63,166 nt of DNA from Paenibacillus alba (GTDB lineage: Bacteria > Bacillota > Bacilli > Paenibacillales > NBRC-103111): assembly GCF_013204855.1 (NCBI RefSeq), contig NZ_JABMKZ010000043.1:1-63166 (forward strand). Reading direction: 5' to 3'. The position numbers were made by a program, and so were the translations under genes. The notes beneath the pieces are model-generated. The model was not told where the DNA came from. It searched no databases and was given only the letters and a program-made list of their open reading frames with translations. Each line of letters opens with the position of its first letter. Position 1 is the stretch's first letter. Shown here piece after piece: positions 42,750 through 50,796 of the stretch.

Positions 42750-43136
42750 TTATAGCTCCTCCACAATCGCATAGGCGGCAGCCATTGTTTCTGTATGCGT
42801 AATACTAATATGGAGACGATGGCTGCCATTTAAGCCTGCCCGCAGCAGTGCTTCTTCCCTCACTGAGCAGATCGGTTTGCCCAGAGCATCCGGCAGCACT
42901 TCAATGTCCTGAAAGCCAATTTGCTTGCCTATCCCGCAGCCAATCGCTTTGACAATCGCTTCTTTCGCTGCAAAACGGCCGGAAGCAAACTCCGCAAGCC
43001 GACCACGCCGCTGCTGTGCCAGCTCCCGCTCCTGAGGCGTCAGGATGCGCTCCAGAAATCTTTCGCCTGACGAGCCCTCCAGCATCTTGCGCAGTCGCGC
43101 GATTTCAACCAAATCTGTTCCAACTCCAATAATCAT
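42750..43136 (-). CDS. acpS: Holo-[acyl-carrier-protein] synthase
   Basis: 128 aa from the ATG at 43136, giving the family-typical start MIIGVGTDLVEI; an ATG ten codons upstream lacks a ribosome site. Transfers 4'-phosphopantetheine from CoA to ACP. Magnesium and CoA residues: the Asp in GTDLVEI, FASGRFAAKEAIVKAIG, and the C-terminal HISITHTETMAAAYAI. Length is standard. Confidence 0.94.
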   Translation of the reverse strand: MIIGVGTDLVEIARLRKMLEGSSGERFLERILTPQERELAQQRRGRLAEFASGRFAAKEAIVKAIGCGIGKQIGFQDIEVLPDALGKPICSVREEALLRAGLNGSHRLHISITHTETMAAAYAIVEEL

Positions 43137-43342
43137 CGTGGCTATGCCCCACTTTTCTTCCTGCATTTTGGGTTCAATTTACATGATTCTGCGCCAGCGG
43201 TCAAGGTTCACTCCCATTTTTCTTCCCCCTCTCCTCCCCCTGCTTACTTCAAGGTAAGTAAGTCACTCTATTTTCAGTTCTTCTACGATCCCTGAACAAG
43301 GGGTATACTGGACATAGACTAAATTGCTAGGAGGCCAACTGA

Positions 43343-44320
43343 ATGAGAATTATGCCGCTAGAAAAACGCGGAATCTCCAATAGCCGGATCGTTTTCGGTT
43401 GTATGGGAATTGGCGGAGAATGGAACAACACCCCTTATACCAAAGAAGATTACATCATTGCTGAGAAAGCAGTGGAAGCTGCCTTATCCATAGGCATTAC
43501 CATGTTTGATCATGCCGATATTTATAAAAGAGGCAAATCCGAATCTGTTTTTGGTGAAATCCTCAAAAAAAGACCCGATCTGCGCGACCAAATTATTCTG
43601 CAATCCAAAGTTGGTATTCGCTTTCATGACGAAGTGAATCCACAGCGCTTTGATTTCAGCAAAGGTCATATCCTGACCTCTGTTGATGGTATTCTGCAGC
43701 GCCTAGGCGTGGAACATTTGGATGTGCTGCTGCTGCACCGCCCTGACCCGCTCATGGAGCCGGAAGAGATCGCAGAAGCCTTCAACACGCTGAGATCCGC
43801 TGGAAAAGTACGGCACTTTGGGGTATCCAATATGAGTTCTGCCCAAATTCGCTTCATTCAAAACTCACTGCCTGAGCCGCTCGTTGTGAATCAGTTGGAG
43901 ATGAGCTTGGCTCGCATCGACTGGGTTGAACAAGGCATCTTGGTCAATCAAAAGGACGGCCTAGGCGTGAACTTTGCTGATGGCATCATGGAGCATTGCC
44001 AAATGGCCGATATTCAAATTCAAGCTTGGGGCCCGCTGGCCCAAGGCAAATTCTCCGGCAGTCTACCGGAAGATGCGCCTGAAACGATCAAAAACACAGC
44101 CACTCTCGTACAAAAAATAGCTAACGAAAAAGAAACAACACCAGAATCCATCGTTCTGGGTTGGTTAATGAAACACCCTGCGCGCATTCAGCCAGTCATC
44201 GGTACATCCTCAGATAAGCGCGTTCTTGCTTGCCAAGATGCTGTGCGCATTTCCGAAACCATGACACGCGAAGAATGGTACACACTGCTCGAGAGCTCCC
44301 GCGGCGCTCGCATGCCATAG
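43343..44320 (+). CDS. Aldo/keto reductase (YdhF-like)
   Basis: 325 aa TIM-barrel NAD(P)H oxidoreductase. Catalytic tetrad: Asp and Tyr in FDHADIYKRGKSE, Lys in ILQSKVGIR and His in LLLHRPDPLM. The cofactor segment near the C-terminus reads PVIGTSSDKRVLACQDA. Closest in layout to E. coli YdhF-type reductases. Substrate unknown. AGGAGGCCAACTG precedes the ATG. Single gene. Confidence 0.92.
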   Translation: MRIMPLEKRGISNSRIVFGCMGIGGEWNNTPYTKEDYIIAEKAVEAALSIGITMFDHADIYKRGKSESVFGEILKKRPDLRDQIILQSKVGIRFHDEVNPQRFDFSKGHILTSVDGILQRLGVEHLDVLLLHRPDPLMEPEEIAEAFNTLRSAGKVRHFGVSNMSSAQIRFIQNSLPEPLVVNQLEMSLARIDWVEQGILVNQKDGLGVNFADGIMEHCQMADIQIQAWGPLAQGKFSGSLPEDAPETIKNTATLVQKIANEKETTPESIVLGWLMKHPARIQPVIGTSSDKRVLACQDAVRISETMTREEWYTLLESSRGARMP

Positions 44321-44328
44321 ATGAACAA

Positions 44329-44356
44329 CAACCCCTGACCAAATGGTCGGGGGTTG
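44329..44356. terminator. Bidirectional terminator
   Basis: CAACCCCTGACC pairs with GGTCGGGGGTTG around AAAT (one G-U/mismatch), between the convergent aldo/keto reductase and nadE genes. Confidence 0.85.
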
Positions 44357-44362
44357 GTTATT

Positions 44363-45172
44363 TTAGATACCCGGAATCGGAATCCGTTTATGCTCCGTTT
44401 TCAAATATTGCTTCTCCAGCTTCTCTTGCGCCTCAGCCGATATTTGCTTGCCTTCCAAGTAATCGCTGTTGTCGCCATAGGTAATCCCCAGCTCATTCTC
44501 GTCCGTTTGACCGTCCCATAGGCCGGCTGTCGGCGCTTTATCCAGCACGCTCTGCGGAACGCCCAGCTTCGCTGCCAAGGAGCGCACTTGGCGCTTGTTC
44601 AACGTGCTCAGCGGTGTAATGTCGACTGCTCCATCGCCATATTTGGTGAAGAAGCCTGTGATCGCTTCAGAGGCATGGTCTGTGCCGACAACGATCAAGC
44701 CCAGTTCAAAAGCCAACGCATACTGCATCACCATGCGCGTGCGCGCTTTGATGTTGCCTTTGCCGCCACGGCTGACATGCTGATGCACGCCGATATGCTT
44801 GAGTCCATACTCGACTTCAATGGCGATTTCATCGACAGCCTCTTCAATGTTATTCTCGATTTGATATTTCAAATCGAAAGCCTTCGCCACCGCGTAGCTG
44901 TCTTCGATATCGACTTGCTGCCCGTAAGGCTGGAATACGCCAACGGTTTTGTACTCCTTGCCCTTCTCCGCTGTCAGCTCGTCCGTCGCTTGCTTGCACA
45001 AGCCAGCCGCTACCGCGCTGTCAATGCCGCCGCTGATTGCAATCAGCAGACCGTTGGCGTTTGCACCCAGCACATAATTTTTCAGGAAATCCACGCGTTT
45101 GCGAATTTCTTCATCAATATCGATCTCCGGTTTCACGCCAAGCTTCGCAATAATATCGGTTTGCAAACTCAT
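44363..45172 (-). CDS. nadE: NH3-dependent NAD+ synthetase
   Basis: 269 aa from the ATG at 45172 (GGTGGAG upstream). Amidates nicotinic acid adenine dinucleotide with ammonia. PP-loop ATP site LLIAISGGIDSAVAAGL, then NIKARTRMVMQYALA, VGTDHASEAITGFFTKYGDGAVDITPLSTLNKRQVR and the C-terminal PTAGLWDGQTDENELGITY. No glutaminase domain, so ammonia is the nitrogen donor. Single gene. Confidence 0.95.
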   Translation of the reverse strand: MSLQTDIIAKLGVKPEIDIDEEIRKRVDFLKNYVLGANANGLLIAISGGIDSAVAAGLCKQATDELTAEKGKEYKTVGVFQPYGQQVDIEDSYAVAKAFDLKYQIENNIEEAVDEIAIEVEYGLKHIGVHQHVSRGGKGNIKARTRMVMQYALAFELGLIVVGTDHASEAITGFFTKYGDGAVDITPLSTLNKRQVRSLAAKLGVPQSVLDKAPTAGLWDGQTDENELGITYGDNSDYLEGKQISAEAQEKLEKQYLKTEHKRIPIPGI

Positions 45173-45304
45173 CGTTCTCTCCACCTTTTCTTTCGTTTAG
45201 GAAGCCTATTGTGCTTTACAGATTAGTATAGACTTTCGCACTTCAAATTTCAAAGGCCAGCCTGTATATTAGATGGAGATACATATTGAAAGGAGTCTTA
45301 CAGT

Positions 45305-45572
45305 ATGTTCAAACTTTATAAAAGCAACATAGGTTATTTCATGGGCTTAAGCTTATTTATAATCCTCATTGACCTCGTTATTGTTAAATCCCATATGTAC
45401 CAAGCAAATAATCAACTTCTGACCGTTGGTATTTCATTTTAAAAATGAAACCACGATGATCCGTCTGTTTGGAAAACGGCAAATCGTTGATCGGCTTTAT
45501 CTCTTTATGGATGAACCTGATGAATTCTATGTTGAATGCCATAAATATATGGATAAACAAGCTGCTGTTTAA
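45305..45572 (+). pseudogene. Small membrane-protein gene split by a frameshift
   Basis: AAAGGAG stands 10 nt before the ATG at 45305. The first frame encodes 45 aa with one membrane helix (MGLSLFIILIDLVIV) and stops at 45442. A second frame, open from 45423, encodes MIRLFGKRQIVDRLYLFMDEPDEFYVECHKYM-type sequence in two parts to a stop at 45572. Removing one T from the TTTT run at 45437-45440 joins them into one ~88-aa protein (TVGISFKNETTMIRLFG). Either a real inactivation, a slippage site (TTTTAAAAA) or a sequence error. Family unknown. Confidence 0.5.
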
Positions 45573-45621
45573 GCGTAAAACCAGAAGGGTAGCCGTTATC
45601 TTTTTAAAATATATCCAAAGA

Positions 45622-45661
45622 AAAGAGGCCCCTTGCAGTTGCAACTGCAAAGAGCCTCTTT
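45622..45661. terminator. Bidirectional terminator
   Basis: AAAGAGGC (45622-45629) pairs with GCCTCTTT (45654-45661); the loop holds the palindrome TTGCAGTTGCAACTGCAA. Lies between the frameshifted gene and the bacilliredoxin gene. Confidence 0.85.
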
Positions 45662-45678
45662 GTTGATAACGTCTTACC

Positions 45679-46116
45679 TTATTTGCAATATTCGTTAAAA
45701 GCACCAATCAAATCGCCGGCAATCATGTCAGCGGAACGGTCTTCGATTTGGTGACGTTGAATGAAGTGAGCCAGCTCACCATTCTTGAACAACGCGATGG
45801 ATGGGGATGAAGGCGGGTACGGCGCCAAGAATTCACGCGCTTTCGCAGTTGCATCCTTCTCTTGTCCAGCAAACACGGTGTACGTGTAAGTTGGCAGTGT
45901 ATCGTTTTGCAGCGCTTTTGCCACGCCTGGACGACATTGACCTGCTGCGCAACCACAAACGGAGTTAACGACAAGCAGCAACGTGCCATCTTTCGATTTT
46001 TCAATCGCTTCTTCCACTTGCTCTGGCGTTAGAAGTTCTGTAATACCCAGACGAGTCAAATCTTCTCTCATCGGTTTAACCATATCTTTCATGTACGAAT
46101 CAAAAGACATTGCCAT
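45679..46116 (-). CDS. brxB: Bacilliredoxin (BrxA/BrxB family)
   Basis: 145 aa from the ATG at 46116 (AAGGGG eight nt upstream). Thioredoxin-like protein that removes bacillithiol from mixed disulfides on proteins. Active site CGC in VVNSVCGCAAGQCRPGV, then the cis-Pro-like SSPSIALFKNGEL and HFIQRHQIE. Length and motifs match YphP/YqiW. Which paralogue it is cannot be told from sequence alone. Single gene. Confidence 0.93.
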   Translation of the reverse strand: MAMSFDSYMKDMVKPMREDLTRLGITELLTPEQVEEAIEKSKDGTLLLVVNSVCGCAAGQCRPGVAKALQNDTLPTYTYTVFAGQEKDATAKAREFLAPYPPSSPSIALFKNGELAHFIQRHQIEDRSADMIAGDLIGAFNEYCK

Positions 46117-46222
46117 ATGTGCCACCCCTTAGGATTTAATAGTTAATAATAAAACGTAAATGGTATTCATTCTATTATACATCCGTTGGCGATGAAAGCA
46201 AAGTGCTGACACGTCTATTCCA

Positions 46223-47869
46223 TTAATTCGCAGGAATTAGTTCTACCTTCAAAGATTGCTCAGGTTTCTCCGTATAGTACCAGAAGATGTTCAGCTCGGC
46301 TTCATTTTTCTCATAATTGGCGTACATGTCGATCGCCTGATTATTGCCATCACCGTTAAAATTAGCCGTTACTGGCTTCCCTAGAAGCTCATCTTTTCCT
46401 TTCCCCATATAGGTCTGGTTCACGCCGCCAAAGCTAGGATCGGCACTTTCGCTCTGCACGAACAGATTATGATCCTGCCTATAGTAAGTCCATACGACGG
46501 GATATCCGCCAACCTGCGTCGTTATTGTCTGCTTCTTCTCACTAATATTCGTAAGTCGAATCAGATCCTTGGCATCTTTATGTTCCTGCACATGATAGGA
46601 AGCAATGAAGGCGATTGGCTTATTTGCTTTAATCTCCATACCGATCGGCCGTTCGAAGCGGTAGATGCTTTCTGTCGGATCCTTCTCGTTATGTGAAGAC
46701 CCACCCGTCAATCGCACTCCGTCAATTTCCAATTCATAATTCTTATATGGAAACTGGACGTATTTCTCATGGCTAGCCTTCACGCGAATTTGCGTCGGTG
46801 TAATGATCACTTCCTTCAACACCATCGTGATGCCTGAATCCTCCATCGGAATGTTCAGCTCACGCTTGATCGTGCCGCTAAGCATTTGCTTTTTGTCCAA
46901 ATGCAGCTGATACGTCCACGCCTCGTCCACACGTCGAGTTTCTTTGTTATAGCTCAGTTTATAACTAATTCCAGAAGCCTTGAGTTCCTCCGTCTTGAAA
47001 GCTTGCCGGCCTGTATATTCACCGTGCTCCCCAGGTTCCCCAAATGCATCATGGCCTTCACTTTTGAGAAGAACCCCGTCTTTGTAGACAGCAATTTTCG
47101 GGGAGGCAAATGCTTTGGCCTCGGGGTCGTTAAAGAGGATGGACGATTTCAACAACGTCTTTTCCCCCTGTTCAAACGGCTGAAGCGTCAGATTGTCGAT
47201 GCCGTCTTGGTGAATCGCAAACGATCCTGTTTGACCGCTCATCGGATTGAAATCAAGCTCTCTCTCTATGGTCGTTAAAGAATGCAGTTTCTGCGCTGTG
47301 AACTGGACATCATCTTCCGACTGTTTGGGGGTCCACTCCGTTTCGAAGTAGCCGTTCATCGATTGGGTCGCTTCATCCCAGCGCTGAAACCGATTGCCTT
47401 CAATAGTCTTGCCTTGGCTGTCCTTCATCGTCACTTCGGTAAAATACATATCTTTCACGGACCCTTTTTGGGCGCTGAGGCTATATAAAATAACGGTGCG
47501 GTTATCGTCTACAATGGCTTTATTAACTGTCAGCTTAATGCCTTCATGTGTAACAGATTGATCGATGACTTGACCAAGCCCTTGCTGCAAAACAGCCTGA
47601 ATCCCGCTGCGATGCGGAAATAAGCTCTCCCAGTTATACGTAAAAGCTGCAAAGACCGGTGTTGCAACCATAATTGCCGCAGATGCTGCAAGAATTGCGA
47701 CTTTACGGTATCTTTTTTTTCTAGGCAAAGCTAAATCCACAGCCTTCAGAGCCGATCTGCCACTGGGGAGACTCGGTTCAATTCTTTCCCACATTTTATC
47801 GAAATCCGGGTAAGCCATCTCCTGATTATCGTCTAAAAACCGAGAAAAGGTTTGTTCTGCCTTGTCCAT
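46223..47869 (-). CDS. DUF4179 membrane protein, likely anti-sigma factor
   Basis: 548 aa. Residues ~1-55 form a cytosolic segment (FLDDNQEMAYPDFDKMWERIEPSLP) resembling the sigma-binding part of anti-sigma proteins, one membrane helix follows (~58-75, AILAASAAIMVATPVFA), and the long outside part has the DUF4179 beta-rich domain (~78-150) and further beta domains. GGAGG precedes the ATG. The start lies 44 nt inside the 3' end of the sigma gene, a strong sign of translational coupling and a partner relation. The signal sensed is unknown. Confidence 0.85.
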   Translation of the reverse strand: MDKAEQTFSRFLDDNQEMAYPDFDKMWERIEPSLPSGRSALKAVDLALPRKKRYRKVAILAASAAIMVATPVFAAFTYNWESLFPHRSGIQAVLQQGLGQVIDQSVTHEGIKLTVNKAIVDDNRTVILYSLSAQKGSVKDMYFTEVTMKDSQGKTIEGNRFQRWDEATQSMNGYFETEWTPKQSEDDVQFTAQKLHSLTTIERELDFNPMSGQTGSFAIHQDGIDNLTLQPFEQGEKTLLKSSILFNDPEAKAFASPKIAVYKDGVLLKSEGHDAFGEPGEHGEYTGRQAFKTEELKASGISYKLSYNKETRRVDEAWTYQLHLDKKQMLSGTIKRELNIPMEDSGITMVLKEVIITPTQIRVKASHEKYVQFPYKNYELEIDGVRLTGGSSHNEKDPTESIYRFERPIGMEIKANKPIAFIASYHVQEHKDAKDLIRLTNISEKKQTITTQVGGYPVVWTYYRQDHNLFVQSESADPSFGGVNQTYMGKGKDELLGKPVTANFNGDGNNQAIDMYANYEKNEAELNIFWYYTEKPEQSLKVELIPAN

Positions 47870-48383
47870 AAGTGCCGCCTCCTTGTCGGGAATCTACGCT
47901 ATGCTTTTCTACCATGCGCCTCATCAACTGCAGGCTTTTGTTCAAACGCGATTTGACAGTTCCTAGCGGGATGCCAACGATATCGGCAATTTCACTTAAG
48001 CTGTACTCATTTAAATAACGCAGGGAGACGACAACTCTCATCTTATCGGGCAGCCGCTCTAATAGCTGCGTGCATTCCATGGCTGATTCCTTATCTGCAA
48101 GAATAGCTTCCACCGTCTTCTCCGAAGCTTGCGTATGGCCTTGCTGCCATCTGAGACGCTTCGCATGATCACGAGAATGCTTCTTCAGATGGTTCAGACA
48201 TTGATTTACAGCGACTCGCAGAATCCACGTTTTCAAATATTCGACCTGTCGCCAATCGTGTCTGAACACGCTTATGAATACTTCTTGGCAAACATCTTCC
48301 GCATCTGCTCCATGCTGAAGCATGAAGTAACAGGTTCGATAGACTTCCTTCTTATGCAGGTCGAATACGTCCTTTTCCGTCAA
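47826..48383 (-). CDS. ECF-type RNA polymerase sigma factor
   Basis: 185 aa from a TTG at 48383 preceded by GAGGTG at 6 nt; a GTG at 48392 is an alternative. Longer frames reach across a likely promoter and are rejected. Sigma-70 region 2 at ~5-70 (VYRTCYFMLQHGADAEDVCQEVFISVFRH, LKTWILRVAVNQCLNHLKK) and region 4 at ~120-170 (LERLPDKMRVVVSLRYLNEYSLSEIADIVGIPLGTVKSRLNKSLQLMRR). Upstream, TGAACC-N17-GTTTAT could be a self-recognised promoter. Overlaps the DUF4179 partner gene. Confidence 0.88.
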   Translation of the reverse strand: MTEKDVFDLHKKEVYRTCYFMLQHGADAEDVCQEVFISVFRHDWRQVEYLKTWILRVAVNQCLNHLKKHSRDHAKRLRWQQGHTQASEKTVEAILADKESAMECTQLLERLPDKMRVVVSLRYLNEYSLSEIADIVGIPLGTVKSRLNKSLQLMRRMVEKHSVDSRQGGGTYGQGRTNLFSVFRR

Positions 48384-48408
48384 TGCATTCACCTCTCTTT
48401 TTACACTA

Positions 48409-48438
48409 TAAACAATCTGAGTCGATAAAAGGTTCACT
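48409..48438 (-). promoter_or_regulatory. ECF-type promoter candidate
   Basis: On the minus strand, TGAACC (complement of 48432-48437), 17 nt, GTTTAT. The -35 resembles the TGAAAC-type element of ECF sigma factors. The spacing places the start site just ahead of the TTG/GTG start codons of the sigma gene. Confidence 0.4.
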
Positions 48439-48460
48439 TTTTTATGATCGCATACCAAGC

Positions 48461-48493
48461 AAGAGGCCCACCGAATTGCTCGGCAGGCCTCTT
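48461..48493 (-). terminator. Hairpin after DUF3905-like gene
   Basis: AAGAGGCC (48461-48468) pairs with GGCCTCTT (48486-48493), with inner CCGA/TCGG. The tail is poor in U on the minus strand and better on the + strand. Confidence 0.6.
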
Positions 48494-48515
48494 TGTTGTA
48501 AATTCGGTTGATTGG

Positions 48516-48899
48516 TCACGCCTCATCTTCCTTTTGCTTCGTGGTGCTCTCGCCTGGATCGAAAGAAACATCCTTATCCGGATGCGTGAATATACCGCCT
48601 TGCGGCGCGATCCCTTTTTCAAAGTAGTCGCGGTTCTCGGCGCTTTGGAAGCCAATATCCTTATAGGGATGAACCCACTCATCCCCCGCCATGACTTCGG
48701 GATCGGTCTCGGCCGTCCACTGCTCCAGCGGAGAATTGTCGGATTCATACTCGTGATCGCCGATGACAACACCGTGCTCGTTCACGAAAGCTTCATGAGG
48801 GCCACGGCCTTGCTCAAATTGCGGGAGAAAATCAATTTCGAACGGGTCAAGCTCACTCTGGTCCTGAGCGGAGACAGCCTTCTTCTGGTCCTTGCTCAT
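48516..48899 (-). CDS. DUF3905-like protein
   Basis: 127 aa, very acidic, no membrane segment. Core: GRGPHEAFVNEHGVVIGDHEYES, SPLEQW, TDPEVMAGDEWVHPYKDIGFQSAENRDYF. This pattern looks like the DUF3905 family of Bacillota, from memory only. Function unknown. Its ATG overlaps the stop of the upstream membrane protein by 4 nt (ATGA), so it is translationally coupled to it. Confidence 0.72.
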   Translation of the reverse strand: MSKDQKKAVSAQDQSELDPFEIDFLPQFEQGRGPHEAFVNEHGVVIGDHEYESDNSPLEQWTAETDPEVMAGDEWVHPYKDIGFQSAENRDYFEKGIAPQGGIFTHPDKDVSFDPGESTTKQKEDEA

Positions 48900-49777
48900 G
48901 TCGATGGCCGGTTGGGACCGTCCAGTTTTTTATCAACAAAGCCCTCTTTACCTGCCGGTGCGGCCTTCTCACGCTCTTTGTTTTGCTGCTCTTGCTGAAC
49001 TTGGGTTTTGGAATCATTTTGACTCATGGTACTCAGCTCCCTTCTGCCAGTATTATGTGCCAATGTTGGGAGAAGCATTCCAAGAATAAGCATGAACAGG
49101 TACGCAAGCTGCGGTACGCTCAGGTACACGGCGGTTGGTTCAGCAGCAGCGAACAAGCTGGCCAGCATCCCTGCCGCGCCCCCAAAAAGCAGCGAATATT
49201 TAAGCAGGATGCCTTGTCCTAACGAACGGCTGCGCCCTTCCCGAACATGCTGCCAAATCAGGAGAGGAACAAGCAAAAGGGCTGTATAGGCATGAAAAGG
49301 ATGAAAGCGAGATACGGTGCCTTCGACACCAATGCCCCATGGCAGAGCGGTAGGCAAGCCGTAAGCCGGAATCAGCGCACAGACGAGGAACAAGGCAGCC
49401 GTCAGCCCCATTGTCAACATATCGAGGAACACATAGAGTGGAATGCGATACTTGCGCAGTTGCCAATACGTATAGCCGCCAGCAAGCAGCAATCCTAGCA
49501 GCAGCTCTGTGCTGGAGCCGGGCACCATCAGGATTTTCAAGGGACTTTTCCATATGGAAGGCTGTGTCAACAAAATGCCCAATTTCCAAGTCAAAATGAC
49601 GATCAAAGCCGCGTTAAAGGCGATGTCATCTACTGATTTTGCAAGCGGCGTCCCAGCTTCTCGACTGAATCGCTTTGAAACAATCCGCATAACCCATAAG
49701 CCTACTAGGACAGCCAGGAGCATTGCCGCTAATTTTCCTTGCAGTTGAAGCGGTCCAATCTGTAATACATCAGGCAT
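48896..49777 (-). CDS. Lgt-like multi-pass membrane protein
   Basis: 293 aa, GAGGGG upstream of the ATG. Seven or so membrane segments (~15-240) and a ~50-residue hydrophilic Gln/Lys/Glu-rich tail. The layout and the RFHPFHAYTALLLVP segment recall prolipoprotein diacylglyceryl transferase (HP-x-Q-LYE region), but the canonical Lgt signature with Arg and Asn residues (G-R-x-G-N-F) is not present. It is probably a divergent paralogue without the standard activity. Coupled to the DUF3905-like gene. Confidence 0.65.
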   Translation of the reverse strand: MPDVLQIGPLQLQGKLAAMLLAVLVGLWVMRIVSKRFSREAGTPLAKSVDDIAFNAALIVILTWKLGILLTQPSIWKSPLKILMVPGSSTELLLGLLLAGGYTYWQLRKYRIPLYVFLDMLTMGLTAALFLVCALIPAYGLPTALPWGIGVEGTVSRFHPFHAYTALLLVPLLIWQHVREGRSRSLGQGILLKYSLLFGGAAGMLASLFAAAEPTAVYLSVPQLAYLFMLILGMLLPTLAHNTGRRELSTMSQNDSKTQVQQEQQNKEREKAAPAGKEGFVDKKLDGPNRPST

Positions 49778-49806
49778 TGCAGCCAGCCCCTCTCTTAAGC
49801 ATTATT

Positions 49807-50787
49807 CTACTTCTCTACGAAGGGAAATAACAGCTTTTGATTCTCGCTGGTATACATATTATCTTTGGTAATCACCTCTGAGCCTGTATCCATCGTTGTG
49901 CTGACTTTATGACCTTCCGATGCCTGAATTGCTGTTTTTACCGCTAAATAACCCATGTTGAAAGGTTTCTGCACGACAGTCGCTTGCAAAATTCCCGCTT
50001 CCAGAAAAGCAATTTCATTCATTGAGCTGTCGAAACCGATCAGCTTAATTTTCCTCTCAGGATCAAGCTCCTTAAGCGCCCTTGCGGCGCCAATCGTAGA
50101 CACCTCGTTCAGCCCGAAAATCCCGCGAATATCCGAGTGCTTGGCAAGGAGCTCTTTGGTCTGCTCATAGGCTTTTTCTTCCGAACCGTTGCTATACAGT
50201 GTGTCTAAAATCTGTACGGACGGATCTTTCTGCAAATGATCGCGAACCCCGTTTTCCCTATCCATCTGCGTCTTGGACGTTTTGACAAAGCTGACAATCG
50301 CATAGTTGGCGGGACCCTGCACATAGTTTTTCATAGTTTCCACCGCTTTGCGCCCTGCGACATAATTGTCGGTGGCAATGAAGCTGGCAGACATTCCGCC
50401 TTCCAGGCCGGAATCCACGGTAATGAGCGTAATGCCCGCATTAAGGATTTTTTGCGCAGTGGGAACTAGCCGATTATAATCTGTTGCAGCTAAAATGATG
50501 GCTTTGGGCTTCTCCGCGATGAGTGTTTCCACCAGCTTGATCTGCTCGTCAATGTCAGACTCGGACGGGGTACCGATGACTTTCAATTCGGTATTGTATT
50601 CTTTGGCTGCGGTACTAGCCCCTTGATTCAAAACACGCCAAAATTCCACATGCGGATTTGTGGTCTTAGGGATAAGGATCAGCGGTCTATTTTTGCTTTC
50701 TATGCCTTTGGATAGAAGGAAATACGCAGTTGTCACGAGGATAGCCAGCAGGATGGCTACCGCAATAGCGCTTACTCTAACTTTCAA
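49807..50787 (-). CDS. Membrane-anchored sugar-binding protein (sensor type)
   Basis: 326 aa. An uncleaved-looking N-terminal membrane helix (~7-25, AVAILLAILVTTAYFLL) without a lipobox Cys, then a Peripla_BP_4/RbsB-like domain: LILIPKTTNPHVEFWRVLNQGA, IDEQIKLVETLIAEKPKAIILAATD, ITVDSGLEGG, GRKAVETM, GIFGLNEVSTIGAARAL, LIGFDSSMNEIAFLEAG, QKPFNMGYLAVKTA. It stands 9 nt after the YesM-type kinase gene and is separate from the transporter's own binding lipoprotein, so it is more likely to present sugar to the kinase than to the importer. Confidence 0.85.
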   Translation of the reverse strand: MKVRVSAIAVAILLAILVTTAYFLLSKGIESKNRPLILIPKTTNPHVEFWRVLNQGASTAAKEYNTELKVIGTPSESDIDEQIKLVETLIAEKPKAIILAATDYNRLVPTAQKILNAGITLITVDSGLEGGMSASFIATDNYVAGRKAVETMKNYVQGPANYAIVSFVKTSKTQMDRENGVRDHLQKDPSVQILDTLYSNGSEEKAYEQTKELLAKHSDIRGIFGLNEVSTIGAARALKELDPERKIKLIGFDSSMNEIAFLEAGILQATVVQKPFNMGYLAVKTAIQASEGHKVSTTMDTGSEVITKDNMYTSENQKLLFPFVEK

Positions 50788-50796
50788 ACTGGCACC

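Noticed and set aside
45384..45707. 107-codon minus-strand frame beside the bacilliredoxin gene
   Set aside because: Crosses a strong terminator hairpin and opposes the better supported + strand small gene.
48896..49777. Calling this protein a functional Lgt
   Set aside because: The canonical Lgt signature residues are not visible; only topology and an HP-containing loop resemble the family.
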